Below, piece after piece: positions 26,245 to 37,894 of a DNA stretch of 64,000 nucleotides. Every line of letters starts with the position of its first letter. The first letter of the stretch is position 1. The position numbers and the translations under genes were made by a program. Source of the DNA: Diprion similis (Eukaryota > Arthropoda > Insecta > Hymenoptera > Diprionidae); contig NC_060111.1 of assembly GCF_021155765.1 (NCBI RefSeq), forward strand, positions 6,358,481-6,422,480, read 5' to 3'. Below the pieces are notes generated by a model. That model saw only the letters and a program-made list of their open reading frames with translations. It was not told where the DNA came from and did not search any database.

Positions 26245-26872
26245 TTAACCCTTTGAGGGGCAGCGGTACACATTTGTACCACCTTTTTTCTTGCAGTTTT
26301 TTCATTATTGCCGTTTTATTTTCCAATACCTTTATACTTCGAAGTCGTTTCTAGTATCTTGAAGGTTCAAGCTAAAAAATACTTGGGAAAAAAAGTGGAT
26401 ATTTGTTCATTTATAATTAATTATACATAATTCAAAAGCAAAAAAACTCGTTTTTCTTCAGAATAAATTCAGCTGTTCTTAAACGAAGTGTCGAAACGCT
26501 TTAAAAAATTTTTCGTATATTCTTCAGGTCTATTACTAACTTATAAAATTTTTTCAGACTTTTCGGCAGGTTCAAATTTTGAAAAAATAATTATCGAATT
26601 TTCTAAAAATCCAATTTCGAAGAAAAAAGTTTATGTTTTACATCAGATATCAGAATCGTAATCAGCGACCCCAAAAAATCCTCTATAACAAATTTTGTAC
26701 CGATTGAACGAAAAACCACGAACTTAACCTAAAATACTCGCCATTTTGGGTCCGCCATCTTGAATTTTCTAATTCTGACGTCAGAATCGTAATCAGCAAC
26801 CCCAAAAACCCTTAGACCACCTATGATTTTGAAAATTTGTTCCATAGAAAAATGTGCCCCACAAAGGGTTAA
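26245..26872. mobile_element. piggyBac-type MITE with TTAA flanks
   Basis: TTAA followed by CCCTTTGAGGGGCA on the left is mirrored on the right by TGCCCCACAAAGGG then TTAA. The TTAA target and CCC..GGG termini are the hallmark of piggyBac elements. The ~620 bp interior has no transposase ORF. Just inside the left end is a near-palindrome, GGTACACATTTGTACC. The interior has two diverged copies of a unit containing CAGAATCGTAATCAGC(G/A)ACCCC (about 26650 and 26785), homologous to the satellite at 19115-19690. Confidence 0.8.
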
Positions 26873-27865
26873 AGTCGCGATGATATGAATCGTTTTCGAT
26901 TCATTTTATAATCACGTAAAAAAAGTTCATCCCCCGTCAAACTATTGATTTATAGTTTTTACAAAATCTTACACACAGTATGAATGTACCAGAAAAAGTC
27001 GTAACATACGACGTACCTATTGCTTCGTATCGCGTAGCTCGTGGATGCTTGACGATAAGGTTTCTGTCTACACGCGAAACACGTAGATACAGTCAAGGAT
27101 GGAATTATTCAACCGTGACCTCTGAAAATGGGTGTGCGATACGTAAATTTAACCCGCATTTCCCAGCTTTTTCTGGATTCGAAGCATTTGCACTTACTGG
27201 CAGATCGTAAAGTGAGAGTAGGTACAAATGTGACGAAATCCAGCAGCTCAGAGGACGCGTAAAGCTGACACGTGACCTTTGACATTTTAAGGTTAATCCA
27301 AGCAGCTTCGTGCCGTCTTCTGATGCATTTGAACTTCTCCGCGCTGGTTCGTCGGTGTCATTAGTGACTATATTTCGCCTAGTTATGTATGTATAATCGT
27401 TTTCACCTTGTCTTGCATTGATTTTTGTTCTCTAACGGTATCCAGTTACTTGCTTGTAATTAACGACCTGCAGTCAGACACCTGCAATATGTATAGCAAC
27501 GAATCGTGAAAGCGCAAGTTGCACAAAGAACGTTTCTTCCATTTTTGCGTTCAATATTCCCGTCTTTCACAACAGCACAACACCCATCCAGCAACGAAAA
27601 CGTGTCGAACGCCTTTAGAGGCCAGTCATTGAAATTTTCACTTTACCCTCATTTCTTTTCAGTGTCAAAGGTATTCAGGCAGCCCTTCGACCCTGTAAGT
27701 TGAAAGCAGGTATGCGATATGAGAATTCCACACCCATTCAGGCATCTTTTCTTTCCAAGAAACTTAGCTCAAAATCGTACATCCTTTCTACGTTCGTTCT
27801 CCATTAGCTTGAATGATTCTGAGTAGGTTCAATGCTCAATTCGTCCTTTGTTTTATGAATTCCAG
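26873..27865. other. Non-coding stretch upstream of janus-A exon
   Basis: No exon of the janus-A N-terminal half could be matched here. A short splice-bounded segment (acceptor TTTTCAG, donor GTAAGT) occurs near 27662-27693, but its translation does not resemble the family. Confidence 0.4.
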
Positions 27866-30800
27866 CACACATATACGAGGAAGTGGAGGAGAAGATTCTC
27901 AAAGAAACGGCACCACGTCTTGAAACTGAATGCATAGGCGGTGGATTCATCGAGCACAAACCTGCGGATAAGAAGATCAAAGTTTACGGCAGGTCAATGG
28001 TGAGTGTAAACGGTAAAAACCGGCCATTGTCACCAAAGTGATCTTTTTACTCAACCCCCTTCTATACTGGAGTAAAAAATTTAATTCTTCCCTTACGGTT
28101 GGTCTCACTAATGCTCCAGAATGTTCAATGTTACTCAAAAACCTTCGTCCACTGTAGCACATGGCTGTTGTTACAATAGTAAGAAAAGTGCTGGTCCAGT
28201 AGAACAACATCCAATTATCTAGTCTAGAAGTTCATGAAAGGTAATATTATGTCGATGGACTAAACCCCCCCCCCCCCCCCCCCCCGCCTCCCTCTTTCCC
28301 AAACTCGAAAGGTAGTTCACTTGAATGTTCTCCGAAGATTAGTGCTCGCTTTGGTAAAGAAGCTACCGTTGTTAGCAAGGCTATCCATCGTTCTTGTAAC
28401 ACAATGTACGTTATGTTCTTCGATTACACGCTTTGTTGAGGACAACAAATGAGTTTCGATCAGTAGAGTTTTCCTCGAGGTGTTGTGAACATCAATCGAA
28501 TTCGAGACACACTCGAGCCTTGAAGGAGGCTATTGGAGAGCTCTGGAATGGGAATCGCTGTTCGCACAAAGTGTTTTGGACCCTGTGAATATACACCTTT
28601 GGATCGTCGTCGTGTCGATAACGGAATTAAACGTGGCTTTTGGAATAGGGTGAAAATTGAAGGATTTTTGTTACCGAACCCCTTTTGAAGCTAAAGTCCC
28701 TCATAGAGGCTGAGAGTAACGCACATTTGAGTCAACCGCAAATTATGCACGCTGTAGCACGAACTAATACGCGAGCTTCGTTCTAAACTTCATGGATGCT
28801 TGTTTTCACTGTCATCAGCAAGTTTTTTATTTTATTTTATTTTTTTGGTCAAACCAGACTCTCCTAGAGCAATCTAAACTTTTTTACCACTCTATTTGCC
28901 GCGGCTGTAGTCGACGCTGCGTTTGATTATACGCTGGCAGATGCTGATGACTTCCTCAAACCAAGAAGGTCGAATGACCGACCAAACGTCCATGGAAACT
29001 AGACTGATCACCTTCAACTGACGCGGAAATGCGCAGTGACTTTCTAGAATCAACCCGTATTCCTAGGATTTTCAATTTGCTCAGCTCTAGTTTATGGTTA
29101 AACTTGATTGTCCCGGTGCGAGGAATGCAACCTCTCGAGATATAACCGTGAACAATGAAAAGCTATTCAAACTGGGTTTACGGGATGAGTATATGAAGTC
29201 TTGACTCCGGTATTCCAAGACCTTGTGTATAACTGTATATTTGTTCAAGGTAGCAATTTTTATGGGCTCAAGGTGTTTCCGGCGGAAAACGGAAAACTCC
29301 TTTGGATGCAGTCTCGATATCGTATCGAACGAAATTCAACGATATTCGTACGGTATTGGCCTTCGGGAAACTACTGTATCCGTGATTATATACCAACGTT
29401 TTCTCTCAATTTCGACTCAAGCAAACCTATTTCTACATATGAATTTAAAATAAGTGTGCAAAAGCATGTGAATACAGATCATTATTATGATACAAATATG
29501 TTCAGGATTTTGGACACGTTTCTCTGTTTAAATTTAAGCAAAGAAAAGCGATGAAATAATTCATCTGAACAATATTGATACGGTTTGAAACAGGAGATGA
29601 ACAAATATATCAACCAATGATTGGTATTTTTCTGCTTCAGCTTCGCCGGCAAACTATTAAACGGGTGATTGATCGTTGGTGATTTTCTTCCATTTTTTTT
29701 TCTCTTCCTGTGCTCGCTGTGAACCATTTAATACCAACGATATAAAAGTGTCAGTAACAACCGGTGAATAAAAGTGAAACTTTGAAAACTCGTTTATCAA
29801 ATTGATAATAATTGACAATGACTGTATATTTAGGGTAAAAAAATAAGGCCGGATGTGTGCTTATGGTTAGTTTTAGGGAATTATATTGTTTTAGAGTTTA
29901 CTACTGTGCGAACAAATGAACTGGAGTTTAATGTTGTTAATTAAATTTCTATTTTAATTGGTTGTATATATTTTACGATAGGAAGTTAAAATTATTTGTT
30001 TAATATACGGCATTCCTCCGACCACTTTGTTGTCCTTTATCCCACATCGTTTCTAGTTATTGACTCGCCAATTAGTTGAATTATTTTTTCGAAGTGTTAA
30101 GTGGCCGCCATTTTATATCGCCTCTGCAACACTTTATTAAAATATCGGGCTGATGTGAGCACTCGAGGTGAAATCCTATCGATTTTAATGTTTCATCTAT
30201 TTTGTTTTCTCTCCTTCTCTCTTCAGCCGAAAGTACCTACGTGAGTTGTGTTTCCCGATTTTACATTTATGGCACACTGAAAATTTACCGAGAATATAGA
30301 ATCTCCGAATACATTGATAGAACGATGCGAAAAATGACGGAGGAAATTCGGTAAACGACCAAACGGATATCGATTTCACCTAATAGCCACTTTCTTCATT
30401 ATTATTTTTCTTTTTGTATACGAACGCCATCGGCTGCCCAAACACAGGGGCATTAAGAAGACAAATAGTTCTTGACTTAGCACGCGTTAGTTAGATCGTT
30501 TGGAGGCAAAAAATAAAAAGAAGTACACTAGAAAAAAGAAATGATCAAGAGTTGCACGGTTACAAATAACGTCCGATAATTATTTTACTGTAAAATTCTC
30601 GACGAAAATTACTTTCAGTAATATTACCTAACTGGTGTATAGAAAGAATTCAAGTGCAACTGCGTGACTGAAAAGTCTCTCGTCACTGAATCAAAAATTT
30701 TTATAATCCCGATCCGTCGCGCGTTAAGGTTCGGTGATTGCGTCATGCAATTACTTATTTCATTCACCTTGAATACCGTAACGATCAATCTTCTCTTACG

Positions 30801-31933
30801 AGCAAAGAAACACGGTTAACGTTATTCGGCTGGCATAAAGTTCGATTTGCCGCAAACTTTACCTTCTTGCGGTGCTGTAACGTTTTCTTTGAGGTGGTTC
30901 TTTTTCCCTTTATCCATTTCCTTACTTCTTACTTCTTCACTTAATTAATTAACTTTTCTTGTTACTTTTATCCACGCCTCATAAGCCGACGTCGAACGTT
31001 AGAACGTCTCATCACCGAGACAGCCGTTTGTTCTTTCTAGAATGATTCGAAGTATATTTTGGTCCTTAAAATTCAAAATGGTTCGAAAATCAGTCGGCTA
31101 TTACAACTGGCGGTTTTATCACGTTCTACTATTTTTCGAGTGTTTAAACTTTTCACATTCAACGACGCAGCTGCAGCAGCTTTATCTAAGGAATTATATA
31201 ATACCTTAGTTATATATCCTGTCACTCGAATAAATTGTACAAGAAAAACCGATTATTCTATCTCGTGTATTATTTCTGGGGCTGGAAATATTTGTATCAC
31301 GGTCTGGTACTATTTACTTTTCAAACAGTTATCTTTAGTCCTTAGTTACTCCACAATCGAGCATCTGCTTTGCGGCGATAATAGAGACCAGCTAGTCCGG
31401 CTTAGCAACCGTGCTTCTATCGTAGAAATTCGAAGAATCGAGAAGGCCGGGATTTGTCGTTAATTTCTGTAATTGAACTCACAAGTTCGTCAAGAGAATA
31501 ACTGTAGAGTGCAATTGACGCGTTAAGAGCAAATTGCACGAACTTTATTACGCAGTTTCGTCAAAATCATCTGAAGCTTGTTGTTCCATTTTTTGAGTTG
31601 AGAAATTTTTTAGAAACATCTTTCGCGGACTTTCTGCCCCAGATGTATTTTTAAGGTCACATTATTCATTCGAATACTTTCTCATCGTAGCAGTGGAAAC
31701 GGTAATGAATATCGCGTTGCGGAGTAATAAAGGATTATAGTTTCCAACTCGTCGTGTGGCTTTGTCCCAATACTTAGTCGGCAGAAGGATTCGGCGAAAT
31801 TTGCCCCGTCTATAATTCATTAGTACTAATTCTGTCTTTCCAGGGCTTTGGCAAAGCTGACCACGACGTCGCCGTCGAGCTCTTGAAGAAGGCTTATCCC
31901 GACTACGAGGTCATCACAACTAACGAGGAATAG
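27866..31933 (+). CDS. janA: Janus-A / 14 kDa phosphohistidine phosphatase (PHPT1), 3' two exons
   Basis: PHPT1/janus proteins are small cytosolic phosphatases acting on phosphohistidine. Two exons are visible: 27866-27999 (acceptor TTCCAG, donor ATG|GTGAGT) and 31844-31933, ending TAG. The first encodes IYEEVEEKILKE, then ECIGGGFIEH and KKIKVYGRSM; the second encodes GFGKADHDVAVELLKKAYPD and ends VITTNEE. The CIGGG core, the KVYG.SM block and the YPDYEV ending are the family signature, and the intron positions match the vertebrate gene as I recall it. The exon encoding the N-terminal ~50 residues, including the FKY.LI strand and the conserved RGY..AEYH region, was not found and must lie upstream, so the start is unknown. 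AATAAA follows at 32034. Confidence 0.9.
28265..28285 (+). repeat. Poly-C tract (about 21 C)
   Basis: An uninterrupted run of about 21 C, 4.2 kb downstream of the G22 tract and inside the janus-A intron. Length is subject to sequencing slippage. Confidence 0.85.
28900..29145 (-). pseudogene. Possible decayed non-LTR retrotransposon RT fragment
   Basis: On the minus strand, a frame reading ..IKFNHKLELSKLKILGIRVD.. resembles the KYLGV.LDS region that follows the palm domain in R1/Jockey-type reverse transcriptases. About 20 codons later the frame shifts, and another open frame continues with VISLVSMDVW and WFEEVISICQ. No catalytic YxDD box or flanking element structure was seen, so this is a weak call resting on one short motif. 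Confidence 0.2.
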
Positions 31934-32929
31934 TCGTTCTGACGTGTACATACTTATTTTTCCCTTATTTGTATGTACTCTTTTATTCGTGTGCGTTATC
32001 CTGTCTTGTGCTCCTCCTTTGACCTTGATATTTAATAAAACAACCATTAGATCCTGGACTGAACCTCATCCAGCTACCTACTCCTGTTCCAAGTTATGAT
32101 GATATCGACAACGATGTTGATATTACCCAATAACAGAGGCTCTCGCTGAAATAAATATCCCTACTTGCATTATTATATATCTGTCGTTGAGAATAATGTG
32201 TTTGCAATACAATACACCTTCAATGTACTGACTACAGACTAGAATATGTGTCAACCTACGCCCCAAGCAACTATCGACAATGAAGTAAATCCAGTTTCTC
32301 CGCAGCCCTTCATGTTGCAAAAAGTATACCTAGAAATTAGGTTGCAATGTAAACCTCAGGTTACCATTGCCGTGAAATTACGGGAGTACAGAGTATACAA
32401 GAGAAAAAGTGGATAGTTACTTATTAATCGTTACAAGAAAATGCATGGTAGACTATGACTGTTGTAAACCAAATACACCTGTGTGTAAATGTTCAACCTG
32501 AAAATAATCGCGCATCGAGTGAGCGTGATGTGTGTTGCGTTACATCTATTCTATCCAGTATAGACTAATGGTTGTGTAAAATTGACATTTGTTTTGTACT
32601 TATTACATAATTGCATTACATCTTCCAAACATAATTGTGATTAAAGTCTATTATTATTGTTGTTACAAAGGGTGAAATCACCCGTTCCACCCCTCTTCTA
32701 AAGATCTAGTAGTCGGCATAGTAAAAGAAGATTAAGAGTTCTTCTGTCTTGAAATGAATAGGGTTCTCGCCGACTCATGAACCCCGTAATACGAACAAGC
32801 TGCTTGAAGATGCGAAGTAGACCAAGAGTTCGTTGGGGGATACGAGGTACAACCCGGGCGTCGGGTGGCGGTCTCGACGTCCCCTTGTCAGGGAGACCAT
32901 ACATGCATACCGAAGGATGAGCTTAGCGT

Positions 32930-33140
32930 CAGGTACTTTAGTCTGACGTTTCCACGCGCGGAGCGCTGCTGCGCCATTTTCGCGCTTGAGATCAGCTGGT
33001 TGCGAGCGCACGTACTGCGCATGCGCGGCGGCGAGCGAGCGCGCAGCGCGAGGCTAGTTAGACGAGCGAGAACCGAGCGGTGAGGCAGTTCGCGATCAAG
33101 CTCAGAGAAAACGAGTGCATCGTCACGGAGACAAGGCTTT
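32930..33140. promoter_or_regulatory. GC-rich promoter-like segment with NRF-1-type palindrome
   Basis: A CpG-rich block in otherwise AT-rich DNA contains TGCGCATGCGCGG at about 33016, a match to the palindromic NRF-1 (insect Ewg) site GCGCATGCGC, amid runs of GAGCGAGCGCGC. It may drive a 5' non-coding exon of GRASP, whose ATG is 1.2 kb downstream, or an unannotated transcript. Confidence 0.45.
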
Positions 33141-33881
33141 CCTCCACATTAGTCACAATTATTATTGTTATTATTATTGTTGTTGTTGTTATTATTTGGG
33201 ACGAAAGTAAAGCCATTGTAGACTGCGCAGGCGCGAAACTATCTTCACAACACTAAATGAAATCGACTTTTTTGGTCCCGCTAAACTATTGCGCAAAGTT
33301 CCACTTTGCCTGTTAGTTTGCCTGTTTTTAAGCAATAAACTTGTTTTCGATATGAATTCCAAAATATAATTTCGTTACGGTAATAATGTTCATTTGGTTT
33401 TAGGATACTTTTGTGAAATCTACTTATAAACTTTTTGATAATTTGTCCAAATCCCAGACAAATAGAAAAACCGTCAACTGTAGAAGATTGCATTTACGCC
33501 TAAAGCTTAAATGACTGGCAACCCGTCGTGCAGGGTTTTTTATTATGCGCAATGCTCACAGCATTTCTAACTTTGCAATTTCCCTAGCTTTCAACCAATA
33601 GCTAAGGCGAAAACCTGGGGGAAACTTACTTGAGAAAAATCAAACGTAGGATTAAGTGTATTTTTGAACACTTTTATGTTCCAGGTATTTACGGTAGAGA
33701 TAAGAAGAAATGTCTCATATGGGTTTCGAACTGAAAAAGTATTCACCAAAAAGCAGCAAATATTGGTTCAACAAGTCACCAGAATGACACTAACAATCAA
33801 TAAAGGAAATCACGGTCTTCGGCGCTTCGCAAACAACGTGATTCGCGCTTTGTGGAACTTTTGCTGCAGCAACGCCATCTT

Positions 33882-34014
33882 AGGATGCGTTCCGAAATTA
33901 ACTGGAAGCGCAAAAAATTCCCTAGGACTGAGACAGAGCTAGTCACAAAGTCGGCAGCGCAAAAGAGATAAAAGATTATTGACAGCTCTGGGAGCTAATT
34001 TCGGAATGCACCCT
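33882..34014. mobile_element. Short MITE (ends GGATGCGTTCCGAAATTA)
   Basis: Inverted ends GG(A/G)TGC(G/A)TTCCGAAATTA bound a ~133 bp element, with TTA on both sides as a possible target duplication. A lone copy of the same terminus (TTCGGAATGCACCC) occurs at about 63307-63320. The element lies 280 bp upstream of the GRASP start codon, within its likely promoter region. Confidence 0.65.
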
Positions 34015-34291
34015 TAATTTGCCTTTACGGAGACTTTCTATCATAAAGCTTTCTATACACAGAGATAGTCCTACTCACCTCTACCCTGCAATACTGCATA
34101 GTTTAGGGCCAATCAGGGCAGGCCATCCGCCACGACGCCGTGGACATCTACGATTTGAGTTTGTAGTCAGAGTACGTGCCACGTAATTTTTGCCCCTCAG
34201 CAGTTGTGTCAAATAATCGTTCGGAACGGTATTATTTAATGCATGCCTATCGCGGTATCAGTGCAGCGGTAACAACGAGTGATTTGTAAAT

Positions 34292-36531
34292 ATGGGATCA
34301 TCCCAGAGCGTTGAAATACCCGGCGGAGGTACGGAAGGCTATCACGTTCTTCGCGTAAGTTTCCTCTGTCAAATGCATCTTAACCTATTACATGCCCGAC
34401 GTTAATCTGTCTACTCCATACCGGATCATAATAAAACTTGTCCATTTAACAGGTCCAGGACGGTTCGCCGGGACAAAAGGCTGGCCTCGAAGCCTTCTTC
34501 GATTTCATTGTAGCAATTGGAAACACCAGATTGGTATGTCATATTTTGCATTTCTACAAAAATTATGTCCCATTCTTTGTTATTTTTTCTAATAGTCATT
34601 CGTTGGTTATCGGTTTCACAGGGCGGCTAATAGATGCTGTATAAGTGACCGTATTTAATTTTGTGCAATTTTTATTCAGGATCAAGACAACGATACGTTA
34701 AAGGAGCTTCTAAAAGCTGGTGTTGACAAAGAGCTTCAAATAACTGTTTATAGCAGTAAAACGCAGTCTGTCAGACAGTCTGTGATTGTACCCAGTATGA
34801 CTTGGGGCGGTCAAGGTCTGCTCGGTGTCAGCATAAGGTTTTGCTCGTTTGAGGGTGCTAACGAAAATGTTTGGCACGTGCTTGTGAGTAATATTGACCT
34901 CATTTCACGCCAAGAAATCAGTAGGTCTTACGCTGTTTAATTTTCTGTTTTAGTATCAGATTCAATCTCGCTCGATTTCATTTCAAATTTAATTTTGAAT
35001 GTGAAATTCATTTTGAGAGTGCTAAATCTATTTTTTAATTAGTCATTTTCCGAAGCCAAAAACTTTTGTTGGAATTATATAACAGTTATTAACCTTATTT
35101 CTTGACGTGATATTCTTATTAATTTATCTATGTATTTATTTTAGGAAGTACATCCTTCGTCACCAGCTGAACTGGCGGGATTAAAATCGTTTACTGATTA
35201 TATTATTAGTGCAGACTCTGTTCTGCACGAAAGTGAGGATATATTCACATTAATTGAAGCCCACGAGTCTCGCCCACTCAAACTTTATGTTTATAATACA
35301 AATGAAGATTCATGCAGAGAGGTGACCGTCACTCCCAATAATACTTGGGGTGGGGAAGGCAGGTGAGTAATTTTTAACTAGTTTCACTATATCCTCCACA
35401 GATAACCACTATTTCTCAGGAAAATATGAATGATCAGTGATGCGATTTAAATACGATATTAGAAAGTTGAATCAAACGTGATACCATGATTATTCTTACC
35501 ATTTTCATATGCATGTAGCCTGGGATGCGGCCTTGGATATGGATACCTTCATAGAATACCCATCAGAAATATTCAGTCTCCATCCGTCACTGCCAGTAGT
35601 CATTCGTATGCGGTAATTACCATTCTTATAAGCGGTATAAGTTATTTGCTTATCGCATATCACAAAACTTGTGGATATTTTTTGTTGGGCTACTCAGTAA
35701 TTACTTTACAAGTTTCAAGTTTTTAATTATTTTCTTGCAGAGTAACGTTAAACCTCCCGTGACGACAACGGCGTCAACGAATGTTCATATCAGTCAGAGT
35801 AATCCAGTTACCAATATACCACCTGGATTTTCCATTCCTCCAAGTTACGTGACAAGTAATGCGGCAATAGCGCCGCCACCTGCAATTAATGAAACTGTAG
35901 AAGCTACAACATCAGTCTCTATCACTTCAGTTTCTACCACTTTGCCACAAACCGTTAATGTCCCTCAAATAGATCCTGTATCTGCTGGAGCAACAACCAC
36001 AACTGCCACTTCGACATCTCATCTGTTTACTGGACAGTCTGATGTCAATTTATCTCAGAGTAAGTGACGCGTCGAATTGTACCGCAACTCTTATGCGTTT
36101 CTATAGGATTTACCTGTAACGCTAAAATCCATGTACAAGTACTTCCTTTGCTTGCTTAATGAACGTAATACTTTTAACCAGGTTCTGTACAAGCTGCTGA
36201 ATATTACGGAACTCCGAATATACCGGGTATGCCATTGACTCCAGCTTCACCCGCAAGCATGGTCAACGTTGGCCCGCCGTCAGGCATACCTATGTATACT
36301 ACACCCCTACCAAATTACAATTTGCTAAGTGGCCCAACGAGTGCAGCTCTGCCGTACAATGTAAGTCAGCCTCACATGGTGACCACACCTATTTCTTTAC
36401 CCGGAATGCCTCCAATTACCGTCAGTGCTACTCTTCCTCAGAACCATCCTTACTATCCTCCTGTCTGTAATCCTAATCAGGTACCTATCCCAACACCAGG
36501 CTTGCCGTCTACAACGGCGTCGGCACAATAA
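34292..36531 (+). CDS. GORASP2: Golgi reassembly-stacking protein (GRASP55/65)
   Basis: GRASP tethers Golgi cisternae and acts in unconventional secretion on the cytoplasmic Golgi face. Exons: 34292-34354, 34453-34533, 34680-34883, 35145-35362, 35519-35612, 35741-36059 and 36182-36531; all join in phase, giving 442 aa. The protein starts [20 protein letters not shown]: the N-myristoylation glycine is present, followed by two PDZ-like domains (about residues 5-105 and 108-200) with [17 protein letters not shown] in the first and [15 protein letters not shown] in the second. The remainder is a Ser/Thr/Pro-rich tail with many PP, IP and MP pairs, as usual for the regulated SPR domain. Insects have one GRASP, and length and architecture fit. 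AATAAA lies at 36807. Confidence 0.97.
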
Positions 36532-37894
36532 CAAGATCGTTCGGTGTTAGTGAAAGAATATTCTTTGCGCAGTCTAAAATTCCAATTCTATAAAGAATCA
36601 GAGGCCTACATGGCAACGATTATGAAGCAAGAATATAAAAATTGTCGACTGATTCAATATTATATGAAATGAAATCTAGAAATATGATTTTTTTTCTATC
36701 AATTTAATTTGAATCTTATTTCTATCAAGTAGTACAGTACAGGAGAAAAATGAACAGGAATTTACAGTGAGATTGTCAGCACGCTTTGTATAGTTGATAC
36801 TAATTCAATAAATCATTTTTAATTACAAAAGCTTTTTGCTGTGACTTTAAAGCTTGGTCTACTTGTCGCATTTTACTGCAAAGTGGCATGCAAAACTAAA
36901 ACACAAATTAGGTCACAGAGGAAGAATAATAATTTATCAACTGAAATTCTTTTCACATTTGAACTCCGAAATGACAATGGTCAATAAACCACTTATGAGT
37001 AATGTAAATTTTTGATTCCATTTTGTAACAGCGAATCTAAGTAACTTTGCGTGGTTGTTATGCCCAAATTTTAAATCATATACATAGGTATGTATCATGT
37101 ATGTACACTGATATTAGATAAATTACTATATTAATTTATACACATGTATTGTAATTATGCTACCTGGAATTATTTTGAATGAACTTGTTCGATCGTTAAA
37201 ATGCATTTATACATACATACATAAATGAGAGTTTTAATTTGAACGGGGGATTTTTAAAATGGGGACATTTGGTTGGATAGAAAAAAAAGACAAAAATCGG
37301 TACTATCGCAGATTTGAGACTATTTCTGGTCAACGTTGTATACAGATTATATGACGAAAGAGACGAGTTGTAGAAGTTTTTAACAATTAATTTTGACAAG
37401 ACTTCGGATTAGCTTTGTACTGTAAGGCTTTAGATCTTATTTTCCATCATGGTGCGTCTCTGCTGCTATTAGTTTGGAAGTGTATTATATTTTTCATAGT
37501 TTTTACAAAACTATAATAACAAATATTAAATGGTATTTAAAAAATGTATCATTATATGTAGAATTATTTTCCACCGCTTTAACTGAATTCCTAAAAAATG
37601 AAAACTACTGCGAGAAGGAGATTGACTAGGTTTTGTTTCAAATGAAGAGTGGATGAAAAAAGAAACATTGGATTGCTAGTACGCAATATTTTATTGTTAT
37701 CTGCTGGTGAATACGAAGACTGTATAATAGCAGTTTGCTCGGAGTGTAAGTTTGTTTTTAGTATCATAAGTTAATATACATGTACAGTTTGCTGTTCGCC
37801 AGGTGTGGGGTAACGCTTTATCCTAAATAATATCAACTATCGTTCGCAACAACATGCAGTTTCCAGAAGAAAATTAACATGATTGAATTATTGT
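36532..37894. other. Convergent 3' intergenic region (GRASP / NDUFB11)
   Basis: AT-rich DNA holding the GRASP 3' UTR with AATAAA at 36807. The minus-strand 3' end of NDUFB11 has a signal (TTTATT on the plus strand) near 37689. Nothing else was recognised. Confidence 0.6.

Larger units (their letters stand above)
28000..31843 (+). other. Large janus-A intron
   Basis: This 3.8 kb GT-AG intron is much longer than the other introns in the window. It contains a C21 run at 28265-28285, a possible decayed retrotransposon piece on the minus strand near 28930-29140, and AT-rich filler. Open frames at 29201-29554 and 31059-31463 have no recognisable content. Confidence 0.7.
31934..34291. other. Intergenic region between janus-A and GRASP
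   Basis: Contains the janus-A polyadenylation signal (32034), a GC-rich promoter-like segment at about 32930-33140, an ATT/GTT microsatellite at about 33160-33200 and a ~133 bp MITE at 33882. No protein-coding exon was recognised. Confidence 0.55.

Noticed and set aside
25855-26256. 133-codon open frame
   Set aside because: Contains an A-tract-encoded Lys run and ends inside the TTAA-flanked MITE; no protein similarity recognised.
31059-31463. 134-codon open frame in the janus-A intron
   Set aside because: No motif, and it lies in an intron bounded by confident exons.
33664-33942. 92-codon open frame upstream of GRASP
   Set aside because: Its 3' part is the MITE terminus at 33882; no domain was recognised.
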